A stretch of DNA of 64,000 bases from Comamonas denitrificans (GCF_017368815.1 NZ_JAFNME010000004.1:62001-126000); one strand, 5' to 3'. Shown: positions 29,068-38,545, counted from the first letter of the stretch. The notes: generated by a model from the letters alone, not told the origin. Program-made: numbers and translations.

Positions 29068-29484
29068 ATGCTGCAACCCGCACGCCGTAAGTTCCGCAAG
29101 GAACACAAAGGCCGCAACACCGGTATTGCCACCCGTGGCAATGAAGTGTCGTTTGGCGACTTTGGCCTGAAATCCACAGACCGTGGCCGTCTGACTGCTC
29201 GTCAGATTGAAGCTGCGCGTCGCGCGATTTCGCGCCACGTTAAACGTGGTGGCCGTATCTGGATCCGCGTCTTCCCGGACAAGCCTATCTCTACCAAGCC
29301 CGCCGAAGTGCGGATGGGTAACGGTAAAGGCAACCCCGAGTACTACGTGGCTGAGATCCAGCCCGGCAAGGTCATCTACGAAATCATGGGTGTACCTGAA
29401 GAGCTGGCTCGCGAAGCGTTCCGCCTGGCTGCGGCCAAGCTGCCGCTGCGTACCACTTTCGTGACCCGTCACATTGGTGCTTAA
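29068..29484 (+). CDS. rplP: 50S ribosomal protein L16
   Basis: 138 residues. Late assembly protein near the A-site and the tRNA elbow; starts two bases after rpsC behind an AAGGAG ribosome-binding site. The Arg81-region [17 protein letters not shown] is typical. Confidence 0.99.
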   Translation: MLQPARRKFRKEHKGRNTGIATRGNEVSFGDFGLKSTDRGRLTARQIEAARRAISRHVKRGGRIWIRVFPDKPISTKPAEVRMGNGKGNPEYYVAEIQPGKVIYEIMGVPEELAREAFRLAAAKLPLRTTFVTRHIGA

Positions 29485-29495
29485 GGAGAATCAAC

Positions 29496-29696
29496 ATGAC
29501 TAATAAAGCTGCTGAACTCCGCGCCAAAGACGAGGCTGCCCTGAAAGAGGAAGTGAAATCCTTGCAAAAGGCTCACTTTGCCCTGCGCATGCAAAAAGCT
29601 ACGCAACAGCTGGGCAATACGACCACGCTGAAGACCACGCGCCGCGATATCGCTCGTGCCAAAACCATTCTTGCTCAAAAGCAAGCCGCCAAGTAA
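29496..29696 (+). CDS. rpmC: 50S ribosomal protein L29
   Basis: 66 residues, mostly two long helices ([20 protein letters not shown]). Neighbour of L23 at the tunnel exit. Well-placed AAGGAG site before the ATG. Confidence 0.98.
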   Translation: MTNKAAELRAKDEAALKEEVKSLQKAHFALRMQKATQQLGNTTTLKTTRRDIARAKTILAQKQAAK

Positions 29697-29705
29697 GGAG
29701 CCGAC

Positions 29706-29975
29706 ATGACGGAAGCTAAACCATCCCTCAAGCGCACCTTGGTTGGCAAGGTTGTAAGCGATAAACGCACTAAAACCGTGACAGTTCTGGTGGAACGCCG
29801 TGTGATGCACCCCATCTACGGCAAGATCATGATCAAGTCCAGCAAGTACCATGCTCACGATGAGAACAATGAGTACAAACTGGGCGATACCATTGAGATC
29901 ACTGAAAGCCGCCCGCTGTCCAAAACCAAGAATTGGGTGGCTACCCGCTTGGTGCAAAAAGCTGCTCTGGTGTAA
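29706..29975 (+). CDS. rpsQ: 30S ribosomal protein S17
   Basis: 89 residues, an OB-fold 16S-binding protein ([25 protein letters not shown]). Last gene of the S10 operon here: a strong terminator follows instead of rplN. Confidence 0.99.
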   Translation: MTEAKPSLKRTLVGKVVSDKRTKTVTVLVERRVMHPIYGKIMIKSSKYHAHDENNEYKLGDTIEITESRPLSKTKNWVATRLVQKAALV

Positions 29976-30017
29976 TCGAAGGTTGCACTAAAGTAAGCTA
30001 AGGCCTTAAGGTCTTAT

Positions 30018-30048
30018 AAAGCGACTCACAATGTGAGTCGCTTTTTTT
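30018..30048 (+). terminator. Terminator of the S10 operon
   Basis: Stem AAAGCGACTCAC / GTGAGTCGCTTT with an AAT loop and an eight-T run. It cleanly separates rpsQ from the inserted gene block. Confidence 0.92.
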
Positions 30049-30075
30049 ATTTCCCAATTTCGAAAGGAAAACACC

Positions 30076-30579
30076 ATGATTCAAATTGGTGATGCGCTGC
30101 CTGCTTGCACTTTGATGGAGTATGTTGAAGTGCCGGGCGATGGCTGCAGCATTGGCCCCAATCCTGTGGCCCTGCCTGCTGCTTTGCAAGGCAAAACAAT
30201 TGCCTTGTTTGCTGTGCCTGGGGCGTTTACGCCGACCTGCTCAGAAACCCATTTGCCCGGTTTTGTGGCCCAGGCAGATGCGTTTAAAGCCGCCGGTGTG
30301 GATGAGATTTGGTGTGTAGCCGTGAACGATGCCTTTGTCATGGGGGCGTGGGGCCGCCAGCAGCAGGTAGCAGGCAAGGTGCGCATGCTGGCCGATGGCG
30401 ATGCTGTGTTTGCCAAAGCGACCGGGCTTACGCTGGATTTAACCGGTAAAGGTTTGGGTTTGCGCTCGGCACGTTATTCCATGCTGGTGCGTGATGGCAA
30501 GGTGGCGCAGTTGAATGTTGAAAACGGTGCGGGGCTCTCCGTAAGTGATGCCGCAACCTTGCTGGCCCAGATTCAATAA
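30076..30579 (+). CDS. Peroxiredoxin (Prx5/glutaredoxin-dependent type)
   Basis: A 167-residue thiol peroxidase of the Prx5 class, reducing H2O2 and organic hydroperoxides with glutathione/glutaredoxin or thioredoxin. The active-site motif PGAFTPTCSETHLPG holds the peroxidatic Cys55, and the later conserved arginine is in RSARYSMLVRDGKV. A strong GAAAGGAAAA ribosome-binding site. It stands alone between two terminators, right after the S10 operon. Confidence 0.93.
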   Translation: MIQIGDALPACTLMEYVEVPGDGCSIGPNPVALPAALQGKTIALFAVPGAFTPTCSETHLPGFVAQADAFKAAGVDEIWCVAVNDAFVMGAWGRQQQVAGKVRMLADGDAVFAKATGLTLDLTGKGLGLRSARYSMLVRDGKVAQLNVENGAGLSVSDAATLLAQIQ

Positions 30580-30590
30580 TCAATAAAAAA

Positions 30591-30636
30591 GTAGCTGCTA
30601 ACGCTTGCCTGTTAAGCGTTAGCAGCTCTTTTTTTA
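30591..30636. terminator. Dispersed hairpin repeat acting as terminator after peroxiredoxin gene
   Basis: AGCTGCTAACGCTTG / AAGCGTTAGCAGCT (30593-30627) with a T-run after it and an A-run before it; a terminator usable by the peroxiredoxin gene and, in reverse, by the GNAT gene. The cleanest full-length member of the repeat family. Confidence 0.85.
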
Positions 30637-31134
30637 TAAAAAAATATCGGCTTTCAGGTAATGGCTGCCTTCAATCGGGCTGTGGTAGTAGGGCGGAATT
30701 TCTTCAAACCCCAGTTCCGCGTAGAGGGCGCGTGCCGCCTCCATGTCATCCAGCGTATCAAGCAGTACGCTGGCGTAACCTGCCAAGCGGGCAACATCCA
30801 AAATTTTCTCGGCCAAGTGCCGCCCTAAGCCAAAGCCTCGAAAGGCCTTGCGGACATACAGGCGTTTCATTTCTGCGGCGTTGGGGTAGTCCGACGCATC
30901 CAAGGGCCGCAAAGCGCAGCAGCCTGCCGGGCAGCCATCGACCCAAGCCAACAGCACGGCCCCGCGTGGGGGGGCATATTCGCCAGGCAGGGTGGCGATT
31001 TCTTGCTCGAAATCTTGAAACCCGAGGTCGATGCTCAAGTCGGCGGCGTACTCTTGAAACAGGGTGCCGAGCAGCTGCATCTCTTGTGCTGTGACCGCGT
31101 GGCGGATGTCGAAAAGGGGGATGTCCTCGGGCAA
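30634..31134 (-). CDS. GNAT family N-acetyltransferase
   Basis: A 166-residue acetyltransferase. The acetyl-CoA binding loop is in VRKAFRGFGLGRHLAEKILDVARLAG (R/Q-x-x-G-x-G/A motif) and the C-terminal YAELGFEEIPPYYHSPIEG matches a large unstudied GNAT group. No ATG is available at the N-terminus; homology (FDIRHAVTAQEM) supports TTG at 31134, since a stop lies 21 codons above, while an internal ATG at 31080 would remove part of the fold. Acceptor substrate unknown. Confidence 0.83.
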   Translation of the reverse strand: MPEDIPLFDIRHAVTAQEMQLLGTLFQEYAADLSIDLGFQDFEQEIATLPGEYAPPRGAVLLAWVDGCPAGCCALRPLDASDYPNAAEMKRLYVRKAFRGFGLGRHLAEKILDVARLAGYASVLLDTLDDMEAARALYAELGFEEIPPYYHSPIEGSHYLKADIFL

Positions 31135-31248
31135 GGTCGTAGTCGCAAAAGGTCTGGAACGTGGGGCAGTTTACTGGTTGCGGGTTGGGCTGCGATCAAT
31201 ACCCCTGCAGCGCGGGCAGGGATCTTGCGGTAGCCACTTGGTGGCAGT

Positions 31249-31752
31249 CTATGTCTCGGCCAATAGTTTTTCAATCAGCTGGTGCAGCTCGGAAAAGTTG
31301 GGCGCTCCCACATAGGTTTTGACGATTTCGCCACGCTTATTGACCAAGTAAGTGGTGGGCGTGATTTTGATATCGCCCCAGGCTTTGGCGACTGCGCCGG
31401 TGTTGTCCAAGGCAACTTTAAAGGGCAGCTGGCGCGATTGCGCGTAGTTCAGGACATATTGCGGCGGGTCGTACTGCATGGCCACGGCCACGGTGTCAAA
31501 ACCTTGATTTTGGTATTTGTTGTAGGTGGCGACGATGTCTGGCATTTCGGCCACACAGGTGGTGCAGCTGGTGGCCCAAAAATTAACCAGGGTGACCTTG
31601 CCTTCAAATGCTTTGGTGTGGGTGGTGCTACCGTCCAGCAATACAAATTCAGAAGCAGGAGCCGCTTGTCTGGCTGAATTAAAGTAAACGTAAGCCCCAA
31701 AAATTACGAAAACAGAGAGGATGATGCTAGCAATTAAACGAGAGGTTTTCAT
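31249..31752 (-). CDS. TlpA-like thioredoxin-fold protein, membrane-anchored
   Basis: A 167-residue redoxin. An N-terminal uncleaved signal/anchor (LIASIILSVFVIFGAYVYF, about 6-24) places the domain in the periplasm; the redox motif CTTC is at 63-66 in NFWATSCTTCVAEMP and the cis-proline is in KITPTTYLVNKRG. TlpA/ResA-type proteins reduce disulfides in cytochrome c or copper proteins. It stands alone, divergent from the lipoprotein gene; partner unknown. Confidence 0.88.
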   Translation of the reverse strand: MKTSRLIASIILSVFVIFGAYVYFNSARQAAPASEFVLLDGSTTHTKAFEGKVTLVNFWATSCTTCVAEMPDIVATYNKYQNQGFDTVAVAMQYDPPQYVLNYAQSRQLPFKVALDNTGAVAKAWGDIKITPTTYLVNKRGEIVKTYVGAPNFSELHQLIEKLLAET

Positions 31753-31899
31753 GGCATGAATTGTGCCCCGGTTCAAAGCCCGGGGCAGAGGGGGCGCAGT
31801 GGGTTGTTGGTCATTCTGGTCGCTGATGGCGGTTATGGAGTGCTATGGCACGGGAAAGTTCGCCCTAGCGCGCAGCCAAACGGTGTCAATAATGTAGGC

Positions 31900-32472
31900 A
31901 TGCATACATTCATTCAAATTTTACGCAGTGGGATGCTGGGGGGGCTGGTGTTGTTGTTGCTGGGCTGTGGGCCAGACCAGCAGGAGTTGCCGTGGCGCCA
32001 AGTGCAGCTGGCGGAGGTCAAACTGCGCGTTGATTTTCCCTGTGAGCCTGAAGTTGGGCGTACCAAAGTTGATTTTGGTATGGGCGATGGCCCGGTGCTG
32101 GTCAGCATGATGGGGTGCGATGCGGTGGATTCCACTTATGCGCTTTCCGATTGGGTGCTCGAGGATGCCAGCCGTGCGGATGAGGCCTTGGCGTTTTGGC
32201 AAGCGGCGGCGCTGACCAAGCTTAAAGCGGTGGATGGGAAAAATAGCAAGAGTGGAGCCCCCTTTATTCCGGATGGAGCCATGGCACTGTCGCGCTCGAT
32301 ACAGGCCACGGTTGAAGGTGAAGGCCCCTCGGGCTGGGTGATGACCACCCACGGTGTGTGGTTTGCCCGGCAAGAAGGCGATTCAGCGCGGATTATTCAT
32401 GCCGTGATTTATTCGCCCAAGCCCAACCACGAAGTGGCGCAACGGTTTTTTGGCAGTCTGGTGCTGGAATAA
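31900..32472 (+). CDS. Lipoprotein of unknown function
   Basis: A 190-residue protein with a lipoprotein signal, MHTFIQILRSGMLGGLVLLLLGCGPDQQ, with the lipobox LLGC at about residues 22-25 giving a mature N-terminal Cys followed by Gly (an outer-membrane sorting signal more likely than inner, as Asp is not at +2). The rest is a soluble domain with no family that I recognise (WRQVQLAEVKLRVDFPCEPEVGRTKVD; a final AQRFFGSLVLE). Start at ATG 31900; the frame is open further upstream without signals. It precedes the PTS genes by 26 bp and might be cotranscribed. Confidence 0.7.
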   Translation: MHTFIQILRSGMLGGLVLLLLGCGPDQQELPWRQVQLAEVKLRVDFPCEPEVGRTKVDFGMGDGPVLVSMMGCDAVDSTYALSDWVLEDASRADEALAFWQAAALTKLKAVDGKNSKSGAPFIPDGAMALSRSIQATVEGEGPSGWVMTTHGVWFARQEGDSARIIHAVIYSPKPNHEVAQRFFGSLVLE

Positions 32473-32498
32473 TCCAAAGGATGGTGAATAACTGCCCT

Positions 32499-32906
32499 AT
32501 GACTGATTCCCTTGCCTTCGGCCATGTGGTGCTGGTTGCCCATGCGCCCCTGGCCAGTGCCCTGCTGGCCTGTGCTGCCCATGTGTTTCCTGAGGCGCTG
32601 AGCTTTGTGCATGCACTTGATATTCCTGCGGATGAGCCCCCGGAGGCCAGCTTGGCCCGGGTCCAGGCGTTGCACTCGTCCAATGGGCTGGAGCGTTGCC
32701 TAGTCCTGACGGATGTGCTGGGGGCCACGCCGTGCAATATTGCCGTGCGCTGGGCCCAAACTGCAGGCTGGCCGGTGCTGGCCGGGGTGAATGTGCCCAT
32801 GTTGCTGCGCGCTATTGCGTATCGGCATGAGGCCGGGGCAGCGTGGGTGCAGCGGGCCGTCGATGGCGGGCACAACGGTATTGCCTTGCCTGGTGCGGCC
32901 CGTTAA
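32499..32906 (+). CDS. PTS EIIA component of the mannose family (ManX-like)
   Basis: A 135-residue IIA-Man domain protein. Its phosphorylated histidine is His15 (VVLVAHAPLAS) in the usual first beta-strand/loop, and VLTDVLGATPCNIAVRWA is the family's Asp-containing segment. No IIB, IIC or IID permease genes adjoin it, so it is probably a regulatory phosphocarrier, as in the beta-proteobacterial PTS branch that ends in IIA-Man. ATG 32499 is used; one at 32481 would add six residues with the ribosome-binding site too close. Confidence 0.9.
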   Translation: MTDSLAFGHVVLVAHAPLASALLACAAHVFPEALSFVHALDIPADEPPEASLARVQALHSSNGLERCLVLTDVLGATPCNIAVRWAQTAGWPVLAGVNVPMLLRAIAYRHEAGAAWVQRAVDGGHNGIALPGAAR

Positions 32907-32927
32907 ATGTTGGGCGATAAGAAAATT

Positions 32928-33197
32928 ATGCAAACACAAGAAATTACCATCGTAAATAAATTGGGCTTGCACGCCCGTGCTTCGGCCAAGCTGACCAAAT
33001 TGGCCGGTAGCTTTCAGTGCGATGTCTGGATGAGCAAAGGCCAGCGGCGCGTCAATGCCAAAAGCATCATGGGGGTGATGATGCTGGCTGCCGGGCTGGG
33101 CTCCCAAGTGGTGCTTGAGACCGATGGGCCTCAAGAAACGGAGGCGTTGCAGGCATTGGTCGCCTTGATTGAAGATAAATTTGGCGAAGGCGAGTAA
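32928..33197 (+). CDS. ptsH: PTS phosphocarrier protein HPr
   Basis: 89 residues. His15 (KLGLHARASAKL) takes the phosphoryl group from EI; Ser46 lies in AKSIMGVMML, the site that HPr kinase would phosphorylate if present. ATG 32928 (MQTQEITIVN). Part of the IIA-HPr-EI cluster with gaps of 21 and 33 bp. Confidence 0.95.
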   Translation: MQTQEITIVNKLGLHARASAKLTKLAGSFQCDVWMSKGQRRVNAKSIMGVMMLAAGLGSQVVLETDGPQETEALQALVALIEDKFGEGE

Positions 33198-33230
33198 GCC
33201 TTTGCCAGCCGATCAGCCCAAGGAGCGGGT

Positions 33231-34982
33231 ATGAGTTTTTCCCTGCACGGTTTGGCCGTAGCCCGAGGCATTGCGATTGGGCAAGCGGTGGTGGTGACCA
33301 ATAGCCGCACAGAAGTTAGGCGTTACTTTATTGAGCCTGCTCAGGTGGAGTCCGAGCTGGCCCGCGTCCGTGCGGCGCGTGATGCCGTGGTGGCCGAGTT
33401 GCAGCACCTGGTGCAAGACCTGCCAGCCGATACGCCGCCTGAGCTGGGTGCCTTGCTGGAAGTGCACCTGATGCTGCTGCAAGATGAGTTGCTCACAGGC
33501 GGCGTTCGCCAGTGGATTACCGAGCGGCTGTACAACGCTGAATGGGCGCTGCTCACCCAGCTGGAACAGGTGGCGCGGCAGTTCGACGAAATGGAAGACG
33601 ACTACCTGCGCGAGCGCAAAGCGGATTTGGAACAGGTGGTCGATCGCGTGCTGCGTTATATGCATGGGCAAGAGCTGTTGCAGCAGCCCAAGGGCCAGCT
33701 TTCCCCGCAAGCGAGTTTGGCCGATGGGGCGGACGCGCCGCCCTTGATCCTGGTGGCCCAAGACCTGTCGCCGGCCGACATGCTGCAATTTAAGCGCAGC
33801 GTGTTCGCCGGGTTTGTCACCTCGGTCGGGGGCAAAACCAGCCACACCGCGATTGTGGCCCGCAGCATGGATATTCCTGCCGTGGTGGGCGCGCGGGCCG
33901 CCCACCAGCTAATTCGCCAGGATGATTGGCTCATTGTCGATGGCGATGCGGGGGTGGTGCTGGTCGATCCCTCCCCGGCGATGATTGAGGAATACCGTTT
34001 CCGCCAGCGCCAAGTGGCTTTAGAGCGCAGCCGTTTGGCCCGCTTGCGCCACACGCCGGCCATTACCCGCGATGGTGTGGTGATTGAACTGCTGGCCAAT
34101 ATTGAACAGCCTGCCGATGCGGCCGCCGCCGTGCAAGCCGGGGCGGAAGGGGTTGGGCTGTTTCGCAGTGAATTTTTATTCATGGGACGCGCTGGCCAGC
34201 TGCCGGATGAAGAGGAGCAGTACCAAGCGTACCGGCAGGCGGTTGAGGGGATGCAGGGGCGGCCCTTAACGATTCGCTCTATCGACATTGGGGCCGATAA
34301 ACCGTTGGAAAAGCACGGGCGCGATGTATTTTTAAACCCCGCCTTGGGCTTGCGGGCGATTCGTTGGAGCCTGGCCGAGCCGGCGATGTTTCGCACCCAG
34401 CTGCGGGCCATTTTGCGGGCGGCCGCGCATGGCCCGGTGCGCCTGATGTTTCCGATGCTGGCCCATCGGCAGGAGATTTTGCAAACCCTGGCCCAGGTGG
34501 CCCAGGCGCGGCAAGAGCTGCAGGCCAAAGGCCATCGATTCGGGCCGGTGCAATTGGGGGCCATGATTGAAGTGCCGGCCGCGGCCATCATGGTGGACTA
34601 CTTTTTGCAGCACTTTGATTTTTTATCGATTGGCACTAACGACCTCATCCAGTACACCTTGGCCATTGACCGTGCCGATGAAGCCGTGGCCCATTTGTAC
34701 GACCCCTTGCACCCGGCGGTCTTGCAGCTGGTGGCGCAAGTGATAGCGGCGGGGCAGGCCGCTGGCAAGCCCGTGTGCGTGTGTGGTGAAGTGGCGGGCG
34801 ATGTGAGCATGATTCGGCTGCTCTTGGGCATGGGGTTGCGCAGTTTTTCCATGCATCCCGCCCAGTTGTTGGCCGTCAAACAAGAGGTGCTGCGCGCCGA
34901 TACCCGCAAACTGGCCCCCTGGGCAGCCCAGGTGTTGCGCGCTGACCACCCTGCAGAGGTATTGGCCCACGAGGTGGCGTAG
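33231..34982 (+). CDS. ptsI: PTS enzyme I (phosphoenolpyruvate-protein phosphotransferase)
   Basis: 583 residues. Takes phosphate from PEP on His205 (GGKTSHTAIVARS) and passes it to HPr. The N-terminal HPr-binding domain, the swivelling phosphohistidine domain and the C-terminal PEP-binding TIM barrel (GLFRSEFLFMGR, FDFLSIGTNDLIQYTLAIDRADE, CGEVAGD) are complete. No GAF domain, so it is classical EI rather than EI-Ntr. Last gene of the cluster. Confidence 0.96.
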   Translation: MSFSLHGLAVARGIAIGQAVVVTNSRTEVRRYFIEPAQVESELARVRAARDAVVAELQHLVQDLPADTPPELGALLEVHLMLLQDELLTGGVRQWITERLYNAEWALLTQLEQVARQFDEMEDDYLRERKADLEQVVDRVLRYMHGQELLQQPKGQLSPQASLADGADAPPLILVAQDLSPADMLQFKRSVFAGFVTSVGGKTSHTAIVARSMDIPAVVGARAAHQLIRQDDWLIVDGDAGVVLVDPSPAMIEEYRFRQRQVALERSRLARLRHTPAITRDGVVIELLANIEQPADAAAAVQAGAEGVGLFRSEFLFMGRAGQLPDEEEQYQAYRQAVEGMQGRPLTIRSIDIGADKPLEKHGRDVFLNPALGLRAIRWSLAEPAMFRTQLRAILRAAAHGPVRLMFPMLAHRQEILQTLAQVAQARQELQAKGHRFGPVQLGAMIEVPAAAIMVDYFLQHFDFLSIGTNDLIQYTLAIDRADEAVAHLYDPLHPAVLQLVAQVIAAGQAAGKPVCVCGEVAGDVSMIRLLLGMGLRSFSMHPAQLLAVKQEVLRADTRKLAPWAAQVLRADHPAEVLAHEVA

Positions 34983-35159
34983 GCAAGCACGAGATGCACG
35001 ACGGCTACGAAGGTGCTAAATACCTAGTGGAGTATCCTTGTTTCAAGCTGATATTACAGTTAAAAAGTGCTTAAATTCATATAAATAAAGCGCAAGCAGC
35101 TATAGTTATTTTTGTGCGTTGCATGGTGCAGCGCATTTTCCTCCGGAAAGGCAGTAAGC
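34983..35159. other. Spacer between ptsI and dps
   Basis: About 180 bp, AT-rich in the middle. AAAGCGCAAGCAGCTATAG at 35088-35106 is a half-copy of the TAGCTGCTnnCGCTT repeats. TGCG-TTGCA / TGCAG-CGCA (35115-35135) followed by four T is a weak hairpin. The dps ribosome-binding site GGAAAGG follows; no convincing promoter or OxyR-type site. Confidence 0.4.
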
Positions 35160-35729
35160 ATGGCAAGCAAATCCACGACAGTCCCCACTAAAAAATCAGC
35201 AACGGTCAAACCAGCCAGCAAAACGGCGGCCAAGCCCACCGCATCGCCTCGGGGCTTGGCCATCAACATCGGTATCAGCGACAAAGACCGCGCGGCCATC
35301 GCCCAAGGGCTTTCGCACCTGCTGGCCGATACCTACACCCTGTACCTGACCACGCACAACTTCCACTGGAACGTGACGGGCCCCATGTTCAACACCCTGC
35401 ACACCATGTTCATGGGGCAGTACACCGAGCTATGGAACGCGACCGATCCGATTGCCGAGCGCATCCGCGCCCTGGGTCATCCGGCACCAGGGTCGTACGC
35501 TGCGTTTGGCAAACTTTCCTCGTTGCCTGATGCCCCGGCCACCCCGCCCAAGGCGCTGGAGATGGTGCGCATCTTGGTTGAGGGCCATGAAGCCGTCGCC
35601 CGCACGGCCCGTGGCATGCTTGACTTGGTTGATGATGCCGATGACGAACCCACCACCGACTTGCTCACCCAGCGCTTGACGGTGCATGAGCAAACGGCCT
35701 GGATGCTGCGCTCCCTCCTTGAGGAATAA
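35160..35729 (+). CDS. dps: Dps family DNA-binding ferritin
   Basis: A 189-residue Dps. Forms a hollow dodecamer that oxidises Fe2+ with H2O2 and protects DNA in stress and stationary phase. Ferroxidase ligands are in [15 protein letters not shown] and the following E/D-rich helix ([17 protein letters not shown]). The first 40 residues form a Lys/Ala/Thr/Pro-rich flexible tail ([19 protein letters not shown]), the type that binds DNA non-specifically in other Dps proteins. ATG 35160 (MASKSTT). Confidence 0.94.
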   Translation: MASKSTTVPTKKSATVKPASKTAAKPTASPRGLAINIGISDKDRAAIAQGLSHLLADTYTLYLTTHNFHWNVTGPMFNTLHTMFMGQYTELWNATDPIAERIRALGHPAPGSYAAFGKLSSLPDAPATPPKALEMVRILVEGHEAVARTARGMLDLVDDADDEPTTDLLTQRLTVHEQTAWMLRSLLEE

Positions 35730-35750
35730 GCCTCTTTGGTTCCCCCCCTG

Positions 35751-35783
35751 CCAAGCCCGCCCTGTGCGGGCTTGGTGGTTTTT
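35751..35783 (+). terminator. Terminator after dps
   Basis: Stem CCAAGCCCGC / GCGGGCTTGG, loop CCTGT, then TGGTTTTT. Confidence 0.85.
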
Positions 35784-35953
35784 GCTGCGTTGCAGCATGC
35801 ACAGATCGGTATTTTCTTCTGCCAAAGTTTGATGCAAGTCCTAAAACCAAGGGCTTTCCAGCGTAAGCAAAAAACAACAAGGTTATTTTTGGCACGGTTG
35901 TGCTTTTTAGAATGAATTTGCATTTTGTGACTGAAAGCTAAGGAGACAAACCA

Positions 35954-37327
35954 ATGCAAATGAAAATGAAAACCGTAGTTGTGGCCGCGATGGCGGCATG
36001 TGGCATGGGCGCTGCGCTGGCCCAATCCACTCCCAGCAAAGTTGAGCTGTGGGGCGTTGTGGATGCCGCCGTGCGCCACACCACCAACGAAGGCGCAGAC
36101 AAAAGCGGCCTGACCAAGATGATTGGCGGCGGCATGTCGCAAAGCCGCTTCGGCATCAACGTCGAAGAAGACCTGGGCGGCGGCAGCAAAGCCATTGCCC
36201 ATCTGGAGCATCGCTTCAACGCCGACACCGGCATGAAGGACGACACCGCCCCCTTCTTCCAGCTGGCCTACGTCGGCCTGCAAGGCCCCTATGGTCGCCT
36301 GACCATGGGCCGCCAGTGGAACGTGCTGTTCGATGTGGTGACCAGCACCTACGCTTCCTTTCCGTACTCGCCGTACATGGATGCTTACAAGCCTGAGCTG
36401 GGCATGGCCGCTGGTGCGCGTACCAACAACGCTTTGAAATACACCCTGGCCACGCCGGATCGCAAGTGGGTAGGCACGCTGCAGTATTCGTTTGGCGAGA
36501 AGAACGACACCTCGTCGGTCGCCAACATGGCATTGCCTGCTTTGGGGGCGGCGACAGGCGGCCAATTGACAGGCGGATCCAATTTGAATCAAGGAATTTT
36601 TGCACCCGTTGGCCCTGGTGGCGCTTTAGTGAAAGTGAACACCGTCAAAGGCGTGATTGATGGTGCGGTTGCTAACGCTGCCAACGATCCCAATCCCAAT
36701 GCACTGAAAAATGCCGTCGAAGACGTCGGCATGGGCGCCATGAAAACCTTTGGCGGCTTCCTGCGCTACTCGGCCAACGGGCTGTCTTTGGGTGCTGGCG
36801 CCATGCGCACCACCTTGCCTGGCGGCTCTGATCTGGATGCCTACACCCTGGGCGGCTCCTACCGCACCGGCCCCTGGTACTTCAACGCTGGCTATGGCTT
36901 GAACAAATACAAGGCCGTGGGTACTGGCACCACTTCTGGTTCTTACATCAACTATCTGGTCGATCGTCAGATCCTGAACAAGATGTGGAGCGGTCAGACG
37001 AACGGCGGCTTCTCCGGCGGCTACTTTGAAAATGCTGCCACCAAACGCCAGATGATCAAGCTGGGCTTTGGCTACCAAGCCACCAAACAGTTGAATTTGG
37101 GAGCGCACTTTTTCCGCGCCAAACAATCGGGTTCTAGCGATGGCTCGTTCAACGGCAATGCCAATTTCATGATCTTTGCTGCCGACTACGCCTTTAGCAA
37201 GCGCACGGATGCCTACGCTGCCATCGACTACACCAAAGTCAGCGGCGGCAAAGGTCTGATCCTGGATGTTGCCAGCCAAGCCCGCAGCCGCACCGGTATC
37301 ACCATCGGTCTGCGCCACCGCTTCTAA
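35954..37327 (+). CDS. General porin (Gram-negative OmpC-like family)
   Basis: A 457-residue outer-membrane beta-barrel of the beta-proteobacterial porin family (16-strand trimer expected). A signal peptide ends in MGAALAQ, the mature part opens with [17 protein letters not shown], contains [31 protein letters not shown] and [11 protein letters not shown], and closes with the terminal phenylalanine ([10 protein letters not shown]) that the BAM complex recognises. An insertion around residues 190-260 (Gly/Ala/Asn-rich) is probably a large extracellular loop. AAGGAGACAA is a strong ribosome-binding site. The 170-bp upstream spacer is AT-rich; no promoter with good spacing was seen. Confidence 0.93.
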   Translation: MQMKMKTVVVAAMAACGMGAALAQSTPSKVELWGVVDAAVRHTTNEGADKSGLTKMIGGGMSQSRFGINVEEDLGGGSKAIAHLEHRFNADTGMKDDTAPFFQLAYVGLQGPYGRLTMGRQWNVLFDVVTSTYASFPYSPYMDAYKPELGMAAGARTNNALKYTLATPDRKWVGTLQYSFGEKNDTSSVANMALPALGAATGGQLTGGSNLNQGIFAPVGPGGALVKVNTVKGVIDGAVANAANDPNPNALKNAVEDVGMGAMKTFGGFLRYSANGLSLGAGAMRTTLPGGSDLDAYTLGGSYRTGPWYFNAGYGLNKYKAVGTGTTSGSYINYLVDRQILNKMWSGQTNGGFSGGYFENAATKRQMIKLGFGYQATKQLNLGAHFFRAKQSGSSDGSFNGNANFMIFAADYAFSKRTDAYAAIDYTKVSGGKGLILDVASQARSRTGITIGLRHRF

Positions 37328-37442
37328 GCCTTACAGCGCTGTACTCCAAGGTCCAACAGCGCCCAGGGACATGCCGCAAGGTGTGTCCCTTTTTTGTTCC
37401 CGCCCCTGCACCCAGCCGCCTTTGTGCGCACAATCGGTGCCT

Positions 37443-38333
37443 ATGTCCGTGATTGCACCTTCTTCCCCCCCCGCGCCGCGCTCCCGGCTGGCGCTGTACT
37501 TGGATTTGATTCGCTTCAACCGCCCGGCTGGCTGGTTGGTGTTGATTTGGCCAACGCTGACGGCACTGTGGGTGGCTGCCGATGGTTTTCCCGGCTGGCA
37601 CTTGCTGCTGGTGTTTGGCCTGGGCACGGTGCTGATGCGCAGCGCCGGCTGCACCATCAACGACATTGCTGATCGCAATTTTGACAAGCACGTTAAGCGC
37701 ACTACGGCCCGCCCCATCACCAGTGGGGAACTGGGTGTGAAAGAGGCCGCCCTGGTCGGGGCCGTGCTGGCGCTGCTTGCCCTGGGCCTGGTGCTGACCA
37801 CCCGCTGGGAGGCGGTGGCCTGGTCGGTGCCTGCGGTGCTGTTCACCATTCTCTACCCCTACACCAAGCGCTTTTTTGCCATGCCGCAGGCGTTTTTGGG
37901 TATTGCATTTAACTTCGGCATCGTCATTGCCTTTGCTGCGGTGGTGGGCGAGGTCGGCAGCACCGCCTGGGTGCTGTGGCTGGCCAATATGTGCATGGTG
38001 CTGGCGTACGACACCGAGTACGCCATGGTTGATCGCGACGATGACCTGAAGATCGGCATGAAAACCTCGGCCATCACCCTGGGCCGGTTCGACGTGGCCG
38101 GGGTGATGGCATTTTTCATCGTCTGCCTGGGACTGACGGCCTGGGTGCTGCAGCCCTATGGCCTGGGCTGGCCTCTGTGGGGCGGCTTGGGTGTGGCGGC
38201 AGCGCAGGTGGTGTGGCATTACACGCTGATCCGCAGCCGCCAGCGGCCTGGCTGCTTTACCGCATTCAGCAAAAGCCACTGGATGGGCGCGGCGTTGTTT
38301 GCCGGCGTCGCGCTGGGGTTTGCGCTGCGCTAA
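37443..38333 (+). CDS. ubiA: 4-hydroxybenzoate polyprenyltransferase UbiA
   Basis: A 296-residue membrane enzyme that prenylates 4-hydroxybenzoate, the second step of ubiquinone synthesis. Both Asp-rich Mg/diphosphate motifs are present: [15 protein letters not shown] and [16 protein letters not shown]; eight or nine helices are predicted by eye. ATG 37443 (MSVIAPSS), preceded by an open frame without homology. Last gene of the block inserted between rpsQ and rplN. Confidence 0.95.
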   Translation: MSVIAPSSPPAPRSRLALYLDLIRFNRPAGWLVLIWPTLTALWVAADGFPGWHLLLVFGLGTVLMRSAGCTINDIADRNFDKHVKRTTARPITSGELGVKEAALVGAVLALLALGLVLTTRWEAVAWSVPAVLFTILYPYTKRFFAMPQAFLGIAFNFGIVIAFAAVVGEVGSTAWVLWLANMCMVLAYDTEYAMVDRDDDLKIGMKTSAITLGRFDVAGVMAFFIVCLGLTAWVLQPYGLGWPLWGGLGVAAAQVVWHYTLIRSRQRPGCFTAFSKSHWMGAALFAGVALGFALR

Positions 38334-38349
38334 CGCCGGGTGACCTGGC

Positions 38350-38378
38350 TTGACGGTTGTTTTTTCTTTTGCCATAAT
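38350..38378 (+). promoter_or_regulatory. Near-consensus promoter of the spc operon
   Basis: TTGACG at 38350-38355, 17-bp spacer, CATAAT at 38373-38378. It lies about 165 bp before rplN and shows that the spc operon is transcribed independently of S10 here. Confidence 0.85.
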
Positions 38379-38383
38379 GCAAG

Positions 38384-38450
38384 GCTTCGTATTAAAAAAT
38401 GCGAAGAACTATCTGCCCAGCGGGAAGTTTTTCGGAATGGTCCGAAAAAT
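38384..38450 (+). promoter_or_regulatory. Leader hairpins of the spc operon
   Basis: CTTCG/CGAAG (38385-38406) and TTTTTCGGA/TCCGAAAAA with an ATGG loop (38428-38449). The second resembles the TTCGGAA/TTCCGAA hairpin of the rpsL leader. No U-tract, so not simple terminators. Confidence 0.45.
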
Positions 38451-38545
38451 GGACGACGGGCCCAAGACTGACCGGCTGCCAAGTTCAGCCCTTGAGAAGA
38501 CTCTGGGGCTGCTCGTAACTGCTGGAGCAAGTTGGGAATATTGAA

